DNA of 64,000 nucleotides from assembly GCA_022496805.1 (NCBI GenBank), contig CM040085.1, forward strand, positions 31,897,811-31,961,810, in the 5' to 3' direction. Under the pieces are notes generated by a model that was not told the DNA's origin, did not search any database, and was given only the letters and a program-made list of their open reading frames with translations. Shown here in pieces: positions 52,945 to 64,000 of the stretch (the first letter of the stretch is position 1; every line of letters begins with the position of its first letter). Position numbers and translations under genes: made by a program. This DNA is from Pohlia nutans (Eukaryota; Streptophyta; Bryopsida; Bryales; Mniaceae).

Positions 52945-55631
52945 CTCCCATAATAAGCTTCCTGATTCCCTTTTCAGTTTGTCCCATAATCTACCTTTTT
53001 CTAAAAGCAACTACTCCTACTGGCTCAGGGTCCACACCATTATATCCAGGGTCCACACGATTGGACTGCAATGGCGGCTTAATTTTTCAATTTTCCTTCT
53101 GCAGGAAGCTTATTATGGGACAGGAGTATAAATTGGCAAATTTCATCATATATTTGAGAAGCCATTGTGCTAAAAAGTGGTGGCTAATTCTCTCAAAAAT
53201 GAGTAAAACTTAGCATCAAATTTTTTTGGTAGCCACTTGGCTAAAATTTGCACAAAACATTTTCACTGATGATGAAGTGCAACTGATGAAGGTGGCTCGA
53301 GAGGCGCAACTGCGCGAAGAATGCATTGCGGCCATGGATTCCGCAATGGAAGACGATGATGACGGATGCGTGATCATCAACTTGTTTGCTCTGGAGGGGT
53401 GGCATTTGGCGGAGCTTTACCGAGTGCCGTGTGCTGTTCTGGCGCCCTATCTCATCCCATACAGCGCTCCTTCTACATTTGAGAGACGGTTTCGCGCTGC
53501 ACATCCTTTGCTGTACAGGTGCGCTTTCGTCAAATCCAGTTCTCTCCAAATTCATGGCACCTCCGAAGGAAAATTCTATAGCACGAAGTACCCGCCGTGC
53601 AGACCCGGCGTTCTATAAGAGCATGCGCACCATACGCCTGCATGAGCTTTGGAAACTGGAAACTGGAAGAATATGCTTGCATTTAATGTTATTTTTGCAG
53701 GACAGGTGAGAGAGCCTCAAAATATGATCCACATATAGTGATGCCTCTATAGTCCCTCTATAACTAATTCAAGGAAGGGTTTGGTATCCTTGATTGATGG
53801 ACAATAACGAGTACCCATGTATAGTGATTGTGATTGCTTCACACACTATATAGAAGGTGACTGTAGCGGTTCAAGGGTGTGGAGCCGATAGCAAATCTTG
53901 GATGTGATTATAGTGGTCTAGGGGTGAATTGAAGGGAGAAGGGTGTGCATGCTCTAAGGTATGGAAGGCATCACTTGCATTGGAGAAATTTCATCATTCT
54001 GCCATGTTGCATATAATGTACAGAAGACTCAAGGAGGCTGCGCCAGGAGAAGTGGGCTGGGAAGAGGTCATGCATTGGATGTGGCCTCTGTTTACAGATC
54101 GCTGGGCATCGTGGCGAACTGACCAGCTTCATTTAAGTGCCTGCCCTCTTACGGATCCTGTAACCGACCTCCCTCATGCACGAGTGGCCGCGGGCGTCCC
54201 GGCTCCTTTATGGTTTCAGGTTGGCTGCATATTATTGCCTCCTCACATTTGCACTAGTTACTGCATATCTAGAAGTATGATTTTTGGGAGATCCATAGAG
54301 CTCTGGAGAGATTACTTTGGATTCAAAACCAAATCAGATTATTATCACATTTTGTATAAATTGCTTTTGTAATTTCAAAGTGGGAGGTGAGTGACAGTTG
54401 ACAATCCCATTTCCATCCAAAGATCAGTGGCCAAGTCATGCTTACACCAATTACTGCTAAGTCCAACCAAGTGTATGATTAAATGAGTTGTTTTTGGTAA
54501 CAGGGTCAGGTTTTTAATATCCTGTACTTTAGTTTTCATACGATATGGACGAACAGTGAAGCTTTTTTTTTGGTGGTACAGTCCATAATCTTATTGATGC
54601 TTGGAGCCAGTCCCCAGGTGGTGGAGTGTCCGGCGTATTGGCCAAGGAGTGTCAGTGTGTGCGGATTCTGGTTTGCGCCACTCGAGTGGGAAGAGCGTGA
54701 TGGGGATTCCGAATTCATGGCACCTCAAGCTAAAGGGTCTTCAAACCCTAGGGAAGTTCTCTTGGACCCTGTAGGTAGACATTCATTGCTACGTACTTCT
54801 TGCTGTGTTTCTGAAGATCTCAAATCTAGCATGCAGATGGGGCGAGACGTTTATAAACCACAGGATAGTAAGGAATTGACGAATGAGAAAGCTCACTCTC
54901 TTGATACTTTTGAAAATCCTCAACTGGATGTTTTCGTGAAGAATACGAGTTACAAACCACCGGTAAAGCTGAGTCGGTTCATGTCCGAGAACAGGGATCA
55001 ACGACCAATTTTTGTAGGGTTAAGTTCAATGGGCAGTATGGGGTTTCTAGAGAATCCAGGTTCGATGTTGAAGCTTCTTGAAGCTGCTCTGGAGGCAACG
55101 AATAGTTTTGCAGTTCTTCTCACTGCTGGGCATCCTCCTCTGGATCTTGCGGTGCGTTCACAATGCAATGAGAGCCTTTCAGTTCAGCAGAAGGGTTTAT
55201 CATTCAACCTTCTTCTCCAGGAGGGTTTATGTTGCTTCAATGGTCGCCTCTTCTGCTACTCAGGCTCTGTACCATACGCATGGCTGCTTCCCAAATGCTC
55301 TGTGGCCATCCATCATGGTGGTAGTGGCACCACCGCAGCTTGCTTGAGGGCAGGGGTTCCGCAGATCATCTGCCCGTTTGTGTTGGACCAGTTCTACTGG
55401 GCAGAGCGTATGACATGGCTTGGCGTCGCACCGCAGCCTCTGATGCCTCAACACCTCATGCCTCAGATTTCTCAGGGCTTCGTGGATGCTGTCAAGGTAG
55501 TCTCAGCTGCAATCAGGGAAGCTTTTGGTGTGGAGATGAAACGCTGTGCTTGTGAATGGAGTGCGAAGATTCAAGGTGAGGATGGAACTGCTGTGGCTGT
55601 CGGCATTTTAAGAGCAACACTACTTGTGTAG
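52527..55631 (+). CDS. UGT80/GT28-like UDP-glycosyltransferase (spliced, about 576 aa)
   Basis: Exons read as 52527-52784, 53292-53518, 54024-54219 and 54582-55631; the acceptor of exon 2 is the least certain, because it lacks a pyrimidine tract. The family (sterol 3-beta-glucosyltransferases and bacterial GT28 relatives) moves glucose from UDP-glucose onto a lipid or other hydrophobic acceptor. The N-terminal Rossmann half begins FAFGTRGDVLP (G13-T-R-G-D17), the nucleotide/acceptor loop of GT28-like enzymes. The middle holds MHWMWPLFTDRW and ASPQVVECPAYWPRSVSVCGFW. The C-terminal donor-binding half has SSMGSMGF, LLPKCSVAIHHGGSGTTAAC (H471/H472) and PFVLDQFYWAERM. There is no signal peptide or membrane segment, so it is probably cytosolic or peripheral. 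An upstream out-of-frame ATG at 52505 overlaps the first exon. Compared with UGT80 proteins, a ~100-residue Ser-rich insert lies between the two halves (after GFWFAPLEWEER). Confidence 0.85.
52889..52943. repeat. (AT)n microsatellite, intron 1 of the glycosyltransferase gene
   Basis: An uninterrupted AT run of about 27 units; likely length-polymorphic. Confidence 0.9.
52944..53132. mobile_element. Probable TA-flanked MITE in intron 1 of the glycosyltransferase gene
   Basis: ACTCCCATAATAAGCTTCCTG near the left is mirrored by CAGGAAGCTTATTATGGGACAGGAGT-like sequence at the right (not fully in register), with TA on both sides. It lies directly next to the AT run, so the left boundary is uncertain. 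Confidence 0.55.
53519..54023 (+). other. Intron 2 of the glycosyltransferase gene
   Basis: It runs from GTGCGC to TACAG. No repeat or secondary gene is seen; the open frames within it are chance frames. Confidence 0.6.
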
Positions 55632-56056
55632 GTAATTGATAGATGGTCACATTTATAAGAGCGGATTAGCTTGTCTTTTGTAGTTCGCGCCATGGTAATT
55701 GACAATCAAGGGTAGATGTACAATACTGTAGCCGAAAGAGATAGAAAGAACTAACTCTGACATGTATTTATGTGCCGGGTAGTCTGTTCAAGGTCCCAGA
55801 TCTCTGCGTGACACTAGAAAAGCCAAAAGAAATGTACTGTACATTCAAGCAAGCAATTTGAATTCTTGGAAACTGGCACACTTGAAACTCTTTCCTTTCA
55901 CACCTTTGGTAACCAATGTATATGAGTTCAGAACTTGGCATGTGGAAAGTGATGTGTACACAATACTTGCAGATATTGGAGAGTGCGATAATAATGATTT
56001 CAGAGTACGTGCATCCACACAATTGTACAACCACCTGATTGGTTTTTCAGCATGTA
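55632..56056 (+). other. Presumed 3' UTR and spacer after the glycosyltransferase gene
   Basis: Follows the TAG at 55629-55631. Nothing else is recognisable. Confidence 0.45.
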
Positions 56057-56360
56057 AGAGCATCCCCACTCCTACATGCTAGAGATGACTCGCTGAAATT
56101 ATTCATTTACATTTGCAGAGCCCTTGCACTTACACTCCCCCACCCTTGCACGCCCTTCACACATCAAAAGTGCACATCAAATAGTCAATGGACCAATCAC
56201 AAGTAGCATGAGGGAATATAATCAACTAAATAGTGATTTGAAGGGCCATTTCTTAACATGCTAGGATCGAGAGTCAAGAGGCATTTTTGAAGGGCCCTTG
56301 GCACTTTTCATCTAGCTCTGGAGTGTGAGAGACTCTCGGAGGGCTGCGGTGAAGCTGCTC
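56057..56360. mobile_element. PIF/Harbinger-like MITE, 304 bp
   Basis: GAGCATCCCCACTCC to GGTGAAGCTGCTC, flanked by TAA on both sides (56054-56056 and 56361-56363). Confidence 0.7.
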
Positions 56361-56869
56361 TAAAGAGGACAAACAATGTCCATCTCCCGGTGCACACATT
56401 TTGTCTTAAAGAGCATTTACACTCTGCCTGATAGGAGGCATATTTCTTTCAGAAAAGTAGTGGATTTCATACATAGGTTTGTGAATTTGTGAGCTAGCTT
56501 CCATCATCTGTTGAGCTCATCATAGTCTAGGTCTCCCAGCCCTAGTCCTAGAGAGTATGTTAACAAAAACAAAAAGTTATGTTAGTACATGAGTAACTTT
56601 GGGCTGGAAAATAAATTAAAATTGTGACATTCTTTGGATATGTATTGTTGGAAAATTGTTGAAAACAACACCTTTTTGGGTAGGTTGCTTTTTACAAGAC
56701 ACACATATGCATCATACAACGTGGATATGAAAAAATTAAATTACTTCTTCCATCTGTCTTCAGTCTTTGCCTCACGAGAGTCCAGTGATACTTTTATTGA
56801 GTTGTTCCTGAGGTCGACACTGTAGACGATGGAGCTCTGGCAATGAAGGCTGCGATCGAATTCTATACA

Positions 56870-57123
56870 CAGGGAACCCTCACAGTTTGACTCCGGGGCC
56901 AAACTCGGGTGGAGTAAAAATCAGGGATTTTTACCCTAGGCAGTTTATTTTGCCCCACGCCCGTCAAAAGCATCATGGTTTTATTCCGGTAAAGGTTCCA
57001 AAAAGGGAGTCAAAGTTTGAACCCCGACTTCCAATTTACACTTTCCGTCACAATGCTAAATGGGGTAAAAAATGAGGCCAAACTATCCACTTTTTACCCC
57101 AGCAAAAATGTTTGGGACCCCTG
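56870..57123. mobile_element. Possible small MITE with CAGGG(G/A)(T/A)CCC ends
   Basis: CAGGGAACCC at the left and GGGACCCCTG at the right are inverted, and GGGTAAAA / TTTTACCC-type words recur inside. No target duplication is seen, so the boundaries are tentative. Confidence 0.4.
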
Positions 57124-57949
57124 TGACATATAATTGCAATGTCACCTATCGTAATCAAAGGCGTTGTTGTAGATACCCATTGGATTAACGCACCAGTTTG
57201 GCTGATTGCAGCCCGAGCAATCGATATTGCAGCCCGTTCAAACTAGAGGTGCACTATTTCAAATCCTGGTAGATTCAACTACACTAAATAGCGTGTGAAC
57301 TGTCGAGACGGTCCACCCTCGCAGTAAACCTTTACTGTGAGGTTTTGTAATTTTTTCTCCTATTTCTTTGTCTAAGTGCAGCGTTTTAGCTGATTAGGCG
57401 TTTTGGTGCTTTGCAAGTACGTTCCATTTGGTTTTGTTTGCCTTTTTTGTAGTTTCTAATTTTCTGAGTAATTTTAGCTGCGTAGCATTTTTTGACCATT
57501 TAATTGTGGGTTTTTGAGTGTTTGTGCTATTTTGCCTATTATTTTAGGAGGAGTATTTTTTAGAATATCTTTGTGGAATTTGGACAATGCTCTATGAGTA
57601 AAGTCCAAGTTCTATTTTTGGGTAAAAATTACCCCTGGTGAACTAGGAGTAAAATAGGAGTTTAGTGGAGATAGGGTAGGATGGATGGTTGGATAGCTTC
57701 TTTGGATGGAATTCATTTTGGATGGATGAAGCTTTGGGGTGGGAGTTTCAAACCACCCCTGTCGCAAAACCAATCTAGTTTTTGTGTGCCGTTAGAGTTA
57801 GACACTAGTTTTTGAATCGGGAGAGAGGCAAAGTCCTGCTAGGAAAATGGGGAGAATTTTTGCGATCATGGGTGATTGGCAGTAGGATCGTAGAGGAGTT
57901 TGGTTGTAGGGTTGTGTAGTAGGATATTGGTAGTGGATTTGGCGGATTT
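57124..57949. other. Intergenic, no gene seen
   Basis: T-rich sequence (57340-57560), then mixed; nothing supported. Confidence 0.4.
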
Positions 57950-58835
57950 GGCTCGTGGAGACAGACGGGGTCACGTTGTGGAATCTGAATGTGGGGATCA
58001 ATACCCAAGGGCGACGGGAACCAGAAAACGGCGAAGACGACGAGGGGGTCCCGATTGGCAACGAGTCCAGATCCAAGAGGGCGTAGCAGTCTTGGAAATC
58101 AGAGCGACAGGGTACTCCCGGTGGGACACCGACGTGAAATGCCCTACTGGAGATCTGGAGCTCCGAACGAAGAGGGCGGATCGACGAGATTAGGATGCTC
58201 GTTGCGGCGACGGATTCAAGGTTGTTGTCGAAGGGAGGTTTGGAGATACTGGCGACTGGCGTTGCGGAACAGCGAGGTCGACAGCGGCGGAATTGGTCGG
58301 CAGTGAGCGGGCGGGCGAGCGAGGGAGCTAGGGAACCAAGACGCGGGCGGAGCGAGCACCGGCGCGACGATGAGGAAACCAACACCAGTGCGAGCTTGCC
58401 GAAGATCGAGAAGCAGCAGCTGGCGCTGATTGCGAAGAAGGTCCAGAGCTTGTCCGGCGCAGAGAAACGGTGAGGAGGACGAGCGTCGGACGGTAGGGAG
58501 TCGGCACTACGAATTGGGGTCTCCGGCTCCGGCAGCAAGGGGTCCAGGTCGAGCACAGTGATTGCGGCAATTTAGAGCAACGGATCAGTGCGTTGGAAGA
58601 GAAGGGATCGCCGGGCAAAGCGGAGCCAAGAGGTCGCGGAAGATCAGAACATGAAGGTCACGGACTGGCTGCGGAAGCATGCCGATCATGTTGAGGACAA
58701 GGCGCTCGAGCCGCTGTGGTCGGAGGTGAAGATCTCGCCGGCCAAGACGAGGAATTTGCGTCGCAACCATGGAACCACAGTGAAGGCTTGGGTCGCCGCA
58801 AAAGTATCACCCCTGCCTTGACAGGGTGATTTACG
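57950..58835 (+). other. GC-rich island with open frames on both strands, product not recognised
   Basis: The base composition changes abruptly from AT-rich to GC-rich and back. The plus strand has frames at 57900-58193, 58195-58473 and 58588-58821, the last two in one phase; the minus strand has a 252-codon frame (58556-57798) that is Pro/Ser/Arg-rich. None shows a domain that I know. The plus-strand segments KVTDWLRKHADHVEDKALEP and SLPKIEKQQLALIAKKVQSL look more protein-like than the minus frame. It may be a decayed retrotransposon gag region, a gene fragment carried by a transposon, or a lineage-specific gene. Confidence 0.3.
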
Positions 58836-59195
58836 GAACGCAGCGTGATAATAGGGAGGGAGCCAATTCCCACCTTCCCCTTATTCATTTTTTGACTTGT
58901 GTTTAGATTGTATAGACTTGTGGTTGATTAGAATGCTTGAATAGGAATTGTAATAGCTTGAAGTGGTAATTTTAGTTGCCTTTGTTGGTATGGTGCCTTT
59001 GAGCTTCCCCGCGGTTTTGTTGGCAAATTGTGTTTGAATTGTGCTTTTTTGGATACATTGTGTTGTAGTGTTGGAATTTTGGCCCGGTGTGTGGTATAGC
59101 GTGGAAGCGTTGCCCAATTTTCACCAGGTCAAATTCGTGATTGGAGAGAAAGAAAAAGGGTTACAAATTAGGATTATTGGGCACGACGCGGAAGC

Positions 59196-60095
59196 GCTGT
59201 CCAAAAAATTCCCAATTCTCCTTTACATTCCATGAGTTTAGTGGTACAATTGCAAACTGTGGAATTGTGGGACTTGTTCAATATAATTCCAAATTGTGGA
59301 ATTTTGATGCCCATTTTGAGTCACATTAGCATGCTGTAATTTTTGGATTATTGTGAGTTTTGGGCATTTAGAGGTGTCAATGGTCCAATTCAACCCCGTT
59401 TTTTAGTACTAAAGTACTTAGGGCGAATTGAGACAAATTGGGGCAATTTCCACACTTTTTAGGCCAATTTCTAGGTGATTTTGTGTGCTGTAATTTAAGT
59501 GGAGGATCAATTTCCCTCCACTTAGTCAACTCTATTGCCAAAACCAACCTCAATTTGGAGTACATAGTACCCATGGGAGTTTGGAATGAAATTGAGGCAT
59601 TTAGAATTTTTTATGTGCAATTTTAGATAAGTTTATGTGCTGTCATTTTGGATAAAGGTGCAATTTCCCTCTATCTAACCATTTTTACTACTAAAACTAA
59701 CCTCACTTTTAAGTATGTGGTATTTATGAGTAAGTGGTTTGGATTTGAGGTCATTTTGGTGTCTTTGGGAAGTTTTTGACTTGAGTTTTTGTGCTGCCAT
59801 TGAGGGTTGGAAGTGAATTTTCCCCCATTTGCCCTCATTTGTGTTCCATTAGGCCCCCATTAGTAGTACTAGGATTGAAGTTTTTAGTATCGTTTTATGG
59901 TGTACGGTGCTTCTAAGACCTCGATTTGTCGTCCCTTTGTGTGCTGCCATTTTTTGCACACCTCCCAATTGTCCAATTTTGCATCATTTTCCCATTATTG
60001 TATTGGATCGACTCATCTCACCTACCTTAGCTATAGGAGTCCATTGCTTGGCATTAATTTACCCCGCCCCTCAGCTGGCTATATGATGCATTGAC
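59196..60095. repeat. Degenerate ~152-bp tandem array
   Basis: The anchor GCTG(T/C)(A/C)AT followed by T-rich sequence recurs at 59333, 59487, 59639, 59793 and 59943, with offsets of 154, 152, 154 and 150. A weaker unit may start near 59196. Between anchors the order is conserved: a CAATTTCCCTC(C/T)A(C/T)(T/C)T-like box, then an ACTA(A/C)AACCAACCTCA-like box, then a GT(A/G)CATAGTACCCATG-like box. Units are strongly diverged. Confidence 0.65.
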
Positions 60096-60112
60096 CGGAC
60101 AACTGGTCAAAG

Positions 60113-60424
60113 TACTCATGGTGTATTTAGTGTCCGAGTAGAATTGATGTCGTTTACCACAATTCGTTCAAAGGTGAAGAGAAATAGTGTCACTTGACAC
60201 TACATAGGAGTTTGCCACTTGTCATTCCTGCTTTTATTGAGAGTGCCATGTTCTTTTCAAGTATGAGAGTGACATGAGGTGGCATGCCATATAAGTTGTC
60301 ATATGTCATTGAAACACTACATTCATTTTTTTTCTTACGAGGACACTATATGTCACTAAAATTAAATAGTGTCTAGATTTAGAAATAGTGTCTCGGGACA
60401 CTAAATACGCCATTCTGTGTAGTG
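60113..60424 (-). mobile_element. MITE of the ATTTAGTGTCC family (family B), reversed
   Basis: GTATTTAGTGTCCG at the left and CGGGACACTAAATACGCCATT at the right; the interior matches 51170-51490 in reverse. The outermost bases are degenerate. Confidence 0.7.
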
Positions 60425-60798
60425 CGTTTGGTCGTTTTTGAGTTATTTTGTCCAAACCCCACTCGAGTGAAAATGAACCATAATAGGACAATAGAGTGGA
60501 GGCGGGCTTGTGCCAAGCATGTGCCTTGTAGTCAACATGGCTGGAGATTGTAGGCTACCAACAATCTAGACCCCATCCCACTATTGAGGGCCTCACTATC
60601 AGTAGCATATGAGTGGGATGCGTCAATTAATTCAACCAAGATTTGAAGTAGTGGTGACGCACGAGTAGACTGTACTCCGTAAAGGACATCCCATTTTATT
60701 CATTTTACTTTCAAACAGCGCTAGCGACCGTGCACGCCATTGCGAAACAGATAATTGAGAGAACAAAGAATGCTTGGGAATGAGTGCACTAACAATAC

Positions 60799-61058
60799 AT
60801 TAGAAAAAATTGCGGCCTTCAAAAGGCCCCTTCCATTTGAGATCTACATCATCAAATCTCATGCACAAAATAAAATAAAATAAAATATTAAAAATATTTC
60901 AAATTATTTCAAATTATTAAAAATAAAAAAAATAAAAAAAATAAAAAATCCAATTTGATGTGGATGGTGACCGTCCACGTCAGATTGGATTTTTTTCTTT
61001 TAAATGAATAGTATTTTTCAGGGTTTTTCTAGAGGCCCCAAATTTTTTCTAATGCAAA
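60799..61058. mobile_element. MITE with CATTAGAAAAAATT ends and a central hairpin
   Basis: CATTAGAAAAAATTGCGGCC at the left is mirrored by GGCCCCAAATTTTTTCTAATG at the right. Near the centre ATCCAATTTGATGTGGATGG (about 60948) is nearly mirrored by CGTCCACGTCAGATTGGAT. An A-rich tract of AAAATA units lies at 60868-60945. Confidence 0.65.
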
Positions 61059-62787
61059 TGGCTGGAGTTCAATTGATGCGAAACGGGAGCTTCAATATAT
61101 GTGGGGCTTCTGCTCTTTTGCACTTTTTGGGATGATGCATTAAAGTCAGTTTTTCCTTCAAAAGTGCTGGTCGACTGCAATCATTGTCGGTGGATAGCTC
61201 TGATTCCGTCAGCCCATTTTTTAATATTTTTTTCATCGGTTGAGCAACATGCAGCCCCAAAATGTACCTAGGTAGTGGAAAAATGGATAGAATTACCATA
61301 TACATGTATTTGTCCATAAAATTATCTAATATAAGGCATTTTCATCTAAACACTGGTATGATTCTGGAAAAAAATTGAGAGATCTTTGGTGATTTCATCC
61401 ACTTTTTTGTCAAATTTTTCCAATGTAAAAGTAGCCACTTCCAAGATCATGTAAGATTGTGGCAAAAATTTGCCAGTAAAAATATGACTGCTCTCATTAG
61501 TGAGGTTCAAAATGAGGATTTTCCTTTGGTGAATGACTCACTTGTCGTTGGAAAGCACTCCTAGAGTTAAGTACCCCAACTATAATTGTTTTGTGTTTTT
61601 TCCCACCACACTAAAATTGTGATTTTAGTGTCTGAGACATTATTTCTCAACATGGACACTATTTGACTTTTTGGAGATATATGGTCCCAGTAAACTTCAA
61701 GTAAACCTCTCGATGAAAGACAACATTATAATAATAAACATGGCAGGCCAGCTCATGTCATTCTCATCATCTGGAAGTAGGAATGACAAGTGGCAAACTT
61801 CCCATTCATTCACATGTAATGAATAATCAATTTTACGCCCAATGCTGATAAACTTGTGAGTGGTGATGGATGAGTGTGACTATGTCTCCATCGGGGTTGT
61901 TTACTCGACTACTAGACAATGTGTTGAACATGACATCAAAAACATCTAGTAGACTTTTCTTTCTGTTTGACTAACGTATTCATAGAATATTCAAGAATAT
62001 TTCATACAAGTTGTTTAACATATTTAATACTTGTCTAAACAACACTCAACATCAATTGTCTCATACAACATCAAGTTGGAAAATAGTGTCAAACGTGACA
62101 ACTTTGGAAACAACTTCTGAATCCATAAGGCTTGAGAGGAGCTGGGGCAAGGTAATTTGAAACGTGTGCGTGCCAATGGATCAAATAGGGAGTCGGAGGC
62201 CGAGAGTCAATCGAAGGAAACACCAATTGAAGCACCTGCAACCACCTGGCATTGTCAGTCAGTAAGAGCTTTACTTTTACTTGGAATTAGGGAATTAGGG
62301 TTGCTTTACATGACGGTCTGCTTTAGTACTTTACATGGCGGGCCAAGGCCAATTAAATCTGAAGCTAATTCACGGGAAATATTGGCTCATGCCAAGAAGG
62401 TAGGAAGCTCTGACACAACCCAAGGGAAGTGAATTGGGTTTCTATTTTGGTTCAACCTAATTCTCTCCCCGGGCTCACCCTAGGGCTATGTCAGATTTTG
62501 TCTTTAGTGCATTTGAATATAATTTCAGGCCATTAGAATATGAATTTCACGAAATGGCTTTGACTCCTTCATTTAAAGCCGTGGGTTAATTTCGTGAATT
62601 CAACCAATTAGCTACAAGGATTCAAACATGTCAAAGCTCCAAATTGGCCTTGGCCTGTCATGTAAAGCGACCCTTAGTTCATGTGGTGAAAAGTGTTGCT
62701 AAACATGTTGAAAAATCACATTATTTTAACATTGAAGGATTCACAAATTTTCTAAATTTGAAACACCTCAAGTAGAAACAACATTTA
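61059..62787. other. Intergenic, no gene seen
   Basis: A partial family B MITE begins near 61612 (CACTAAAATTGTGATTTTAGTGTCTGAG) and fades by about 61860. The open frame at 62157-62432 has no recognisable domain. Confidence 0.4.
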
Positions 62788-63360
62788 ACCCCTAAAGGAA
62801 TAAGGATTCATAGTTTTAGAAACAACAAATTCAATCAATCTTATTATTTTATATAAATATAAATATAAACATATAAATATGTAAATATAAATATAAATAT
62901 ATTTCTATTTCTATTTATATTTATACATATACATATAAGTAAAAGGTGACCAAATTTTATATCATTGGAATTGGTGAAGAGCATTGTATGTGTTGGTCTC
63001 AAAAAAAAGAAAAATCAAAAGTAGAAACACCCAATTCCGTTTGTGCATTGTAAACTTGCTTTAATACTGTCTTACAAAGAGCTTTTGGAACCATTCCCTT
63101 TCTTAACTCTCATTCATTTGGTTGAATTTGAATTTTATAGGGATTGGTTTTTAGACAAATCTATGAGACGGTTTAAGTAAATTAAGTGGTTTAGTCAACT
63201 TCTACTTTGAAAATTCATAGAAATCATACCGCTTATCCAAAGATTTTCTTCCAAATTCATCATTTTCAATTGCTAAAACTACAACATATTTCACTTTGAA
63301 AAAGTGCCCTATATTGTGCAAAAATTTCTTTTAAAAGTAAGGTTTTAGATTTTTCTACCT
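62788..63360. mobile_element. TTAA-type element, family 6-like left end
   Basis: CCCCTAAAGGAATAAGGATTC follows TTAA at 62784-62787. The next 60 bp are the reverse of the family 6 right end (CATGGTTTT, ACAAATTCAAT-GATC). A (ATAAAT)n run is at 62857-62930. The stretch 63020-63360 matches OSCA intron 3. A right end was not found. Confidence 0.5.
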
Positions 63361-63528
63361 TAAAGGAAATCCACATACTTAGGTTCTATAAAACATAACC
63401 ATAGTCTGTTTGTATGCCATGCTTGGTTGCCAATTTGCCATCTTTACAGAAATGGGTTGTACAGTGGGGTGACACCCAAATTGGCACCTTGTGCAATTCC
63501 AGAGATAGTGCCCACACTGCTGCCAACT

Positions 63529-64000
63529 TTGACACCCTCCCGAGGGCTGGAAAATTGTTATTTTAACATGAAATTTTAGAAACAAAATTATTATTATGTT
63601 GAAAACATGTGTACCAAATTTCAAGGCCAGAAGATTGATACAAAAAAAGACATTCAAGATTTACTAACAAGGGGTAGCTGTAAGAAATGTTTCACAACTG
63701 CCAACTTTGACACCCTCCCAAGGATTGAAGAATTTGTTTTTTCCCATGGAATTTTTGGAGTAGGAATATCTTTATGTTGATTACACATATGAAAAGATTC
63801 AAGTCCAAAAGACCCACAAAAAAAATGATATTCCAAATCTACCAACATGTGTAGTTGTGAGAAACAAAGAGGAAAATCGTCTCAGAACTTTGACTGCCTC
63901 TCTAGGGTTGGGAATTTGTTATTTTAAAATGGAATTTTTGCCACAGAATCACTTTTTAAGTTGATAACACGTGCAAAAACTTTCATGTTAAAATAACAAA
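63529..64000. repeat. ~180-bp tandem repeat running off the window
   Basis: Units are anchored on GACACCCTCCC(G/A)AGG at 63531 and 63709 and GACTGCCTCTCTAGGG at 63892, with offsets of 178 and 183. Shared order: GTTATTTTAA-ATGGAATTTT, TTATGTTGA-AACA, then an A-rich part. The end is outside the window. Confidence 0.7.

Noticed and set aside
57798..58556. 252-codon minus-strand frame as a protein-coding gene
   Set aside because: Pro/Ser/Arg-rich composition typical of an antisense GC-rich frame, with no domain; kept only as part of the GC-rich island.
1..64000. CRISPR array, prokaryotic operon or ribosomal RNA
   Set aside because: No regularly spaced direct repeats with unique spacers, no operon-like gene packing, and no rRNA-like sequence; the spliced genes show a eukaryotic nuclear genome.

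Overview
This window looks like nuclear DNA of a land plant with a fairly large, AT-rich, transposon-loaded genome. Introns are long with GT-AG borders, TTTAGGG plant-type telomere-like runs occur, and the three host genes belong to plant families (OSCA/CSC1 channel, DOXC-type 2-oxoglutarate oxygenase, UGT80-like glycosyltransferase). Fold-back elements of piggyBac, CACTA, hAT, PIF/Harbinger and Stowaway type fill introns and intergenic space. An intact-looking piggyBac transposase frame is not typical of flowering plants, so a non-seed plant (lycophyte, fern or bryophyte) is my guess; the sequence alone does not fix the species.

Layout. 1-2464: piggyBac transposase in one frame, broken by two in-frame stops. 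2465-8831: non-coding, with two adjacent TTAA-flanked elements, a CACTA-type and a Harbinger-type MITE, then a GC-richer stretch that may be leader of the next gene. 8832-23618 (+): an 11-exon (perhaps 12-exon) OSCA/CSC1 mechanosensitive or osmosensitive channel gene with an unusually long, repeat-bearing C-terminal tail. 23619-28282: intergenic, with a strong 56-bp-arm hairpin and MITEs. 28283-30567 (-): a complete 4-exon 2OG-Fe(II) dioxygenase. 30568-52300: about 22 kb without a recognisable gene, made of tandem repeats, nested MITEs and a series of TTAA-flanked elements. 52527-55631 (+): a 4-exon UGT80/GT28-type UDP-glycosyltransferase whose start codon lies 21 nt after a TTAA-flanked MITE. 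55632-64000: intergenic, with a GC-rich island of unrecognised open frames, a degenerate ~152-bp tandem array and a ~180-bp tandem array that runs off the window.

The three host genes show no obvious shared pathway. The unifying theme is the mobile DNA: a piggyBac transposase plus at least a dozen non-autonomous elements with CCC(C/T)TAAA-like ends flanked by TTAA, the piggyBac target site. The window may thus record a piggyBac MITE radiation in a plant. The OSCA tail repeats and a phase mismatch at its exon 7/8 junction are the most interesting gene-level observations. All exon borders come from reading splice signals and family conservation by eye, without transcript support.
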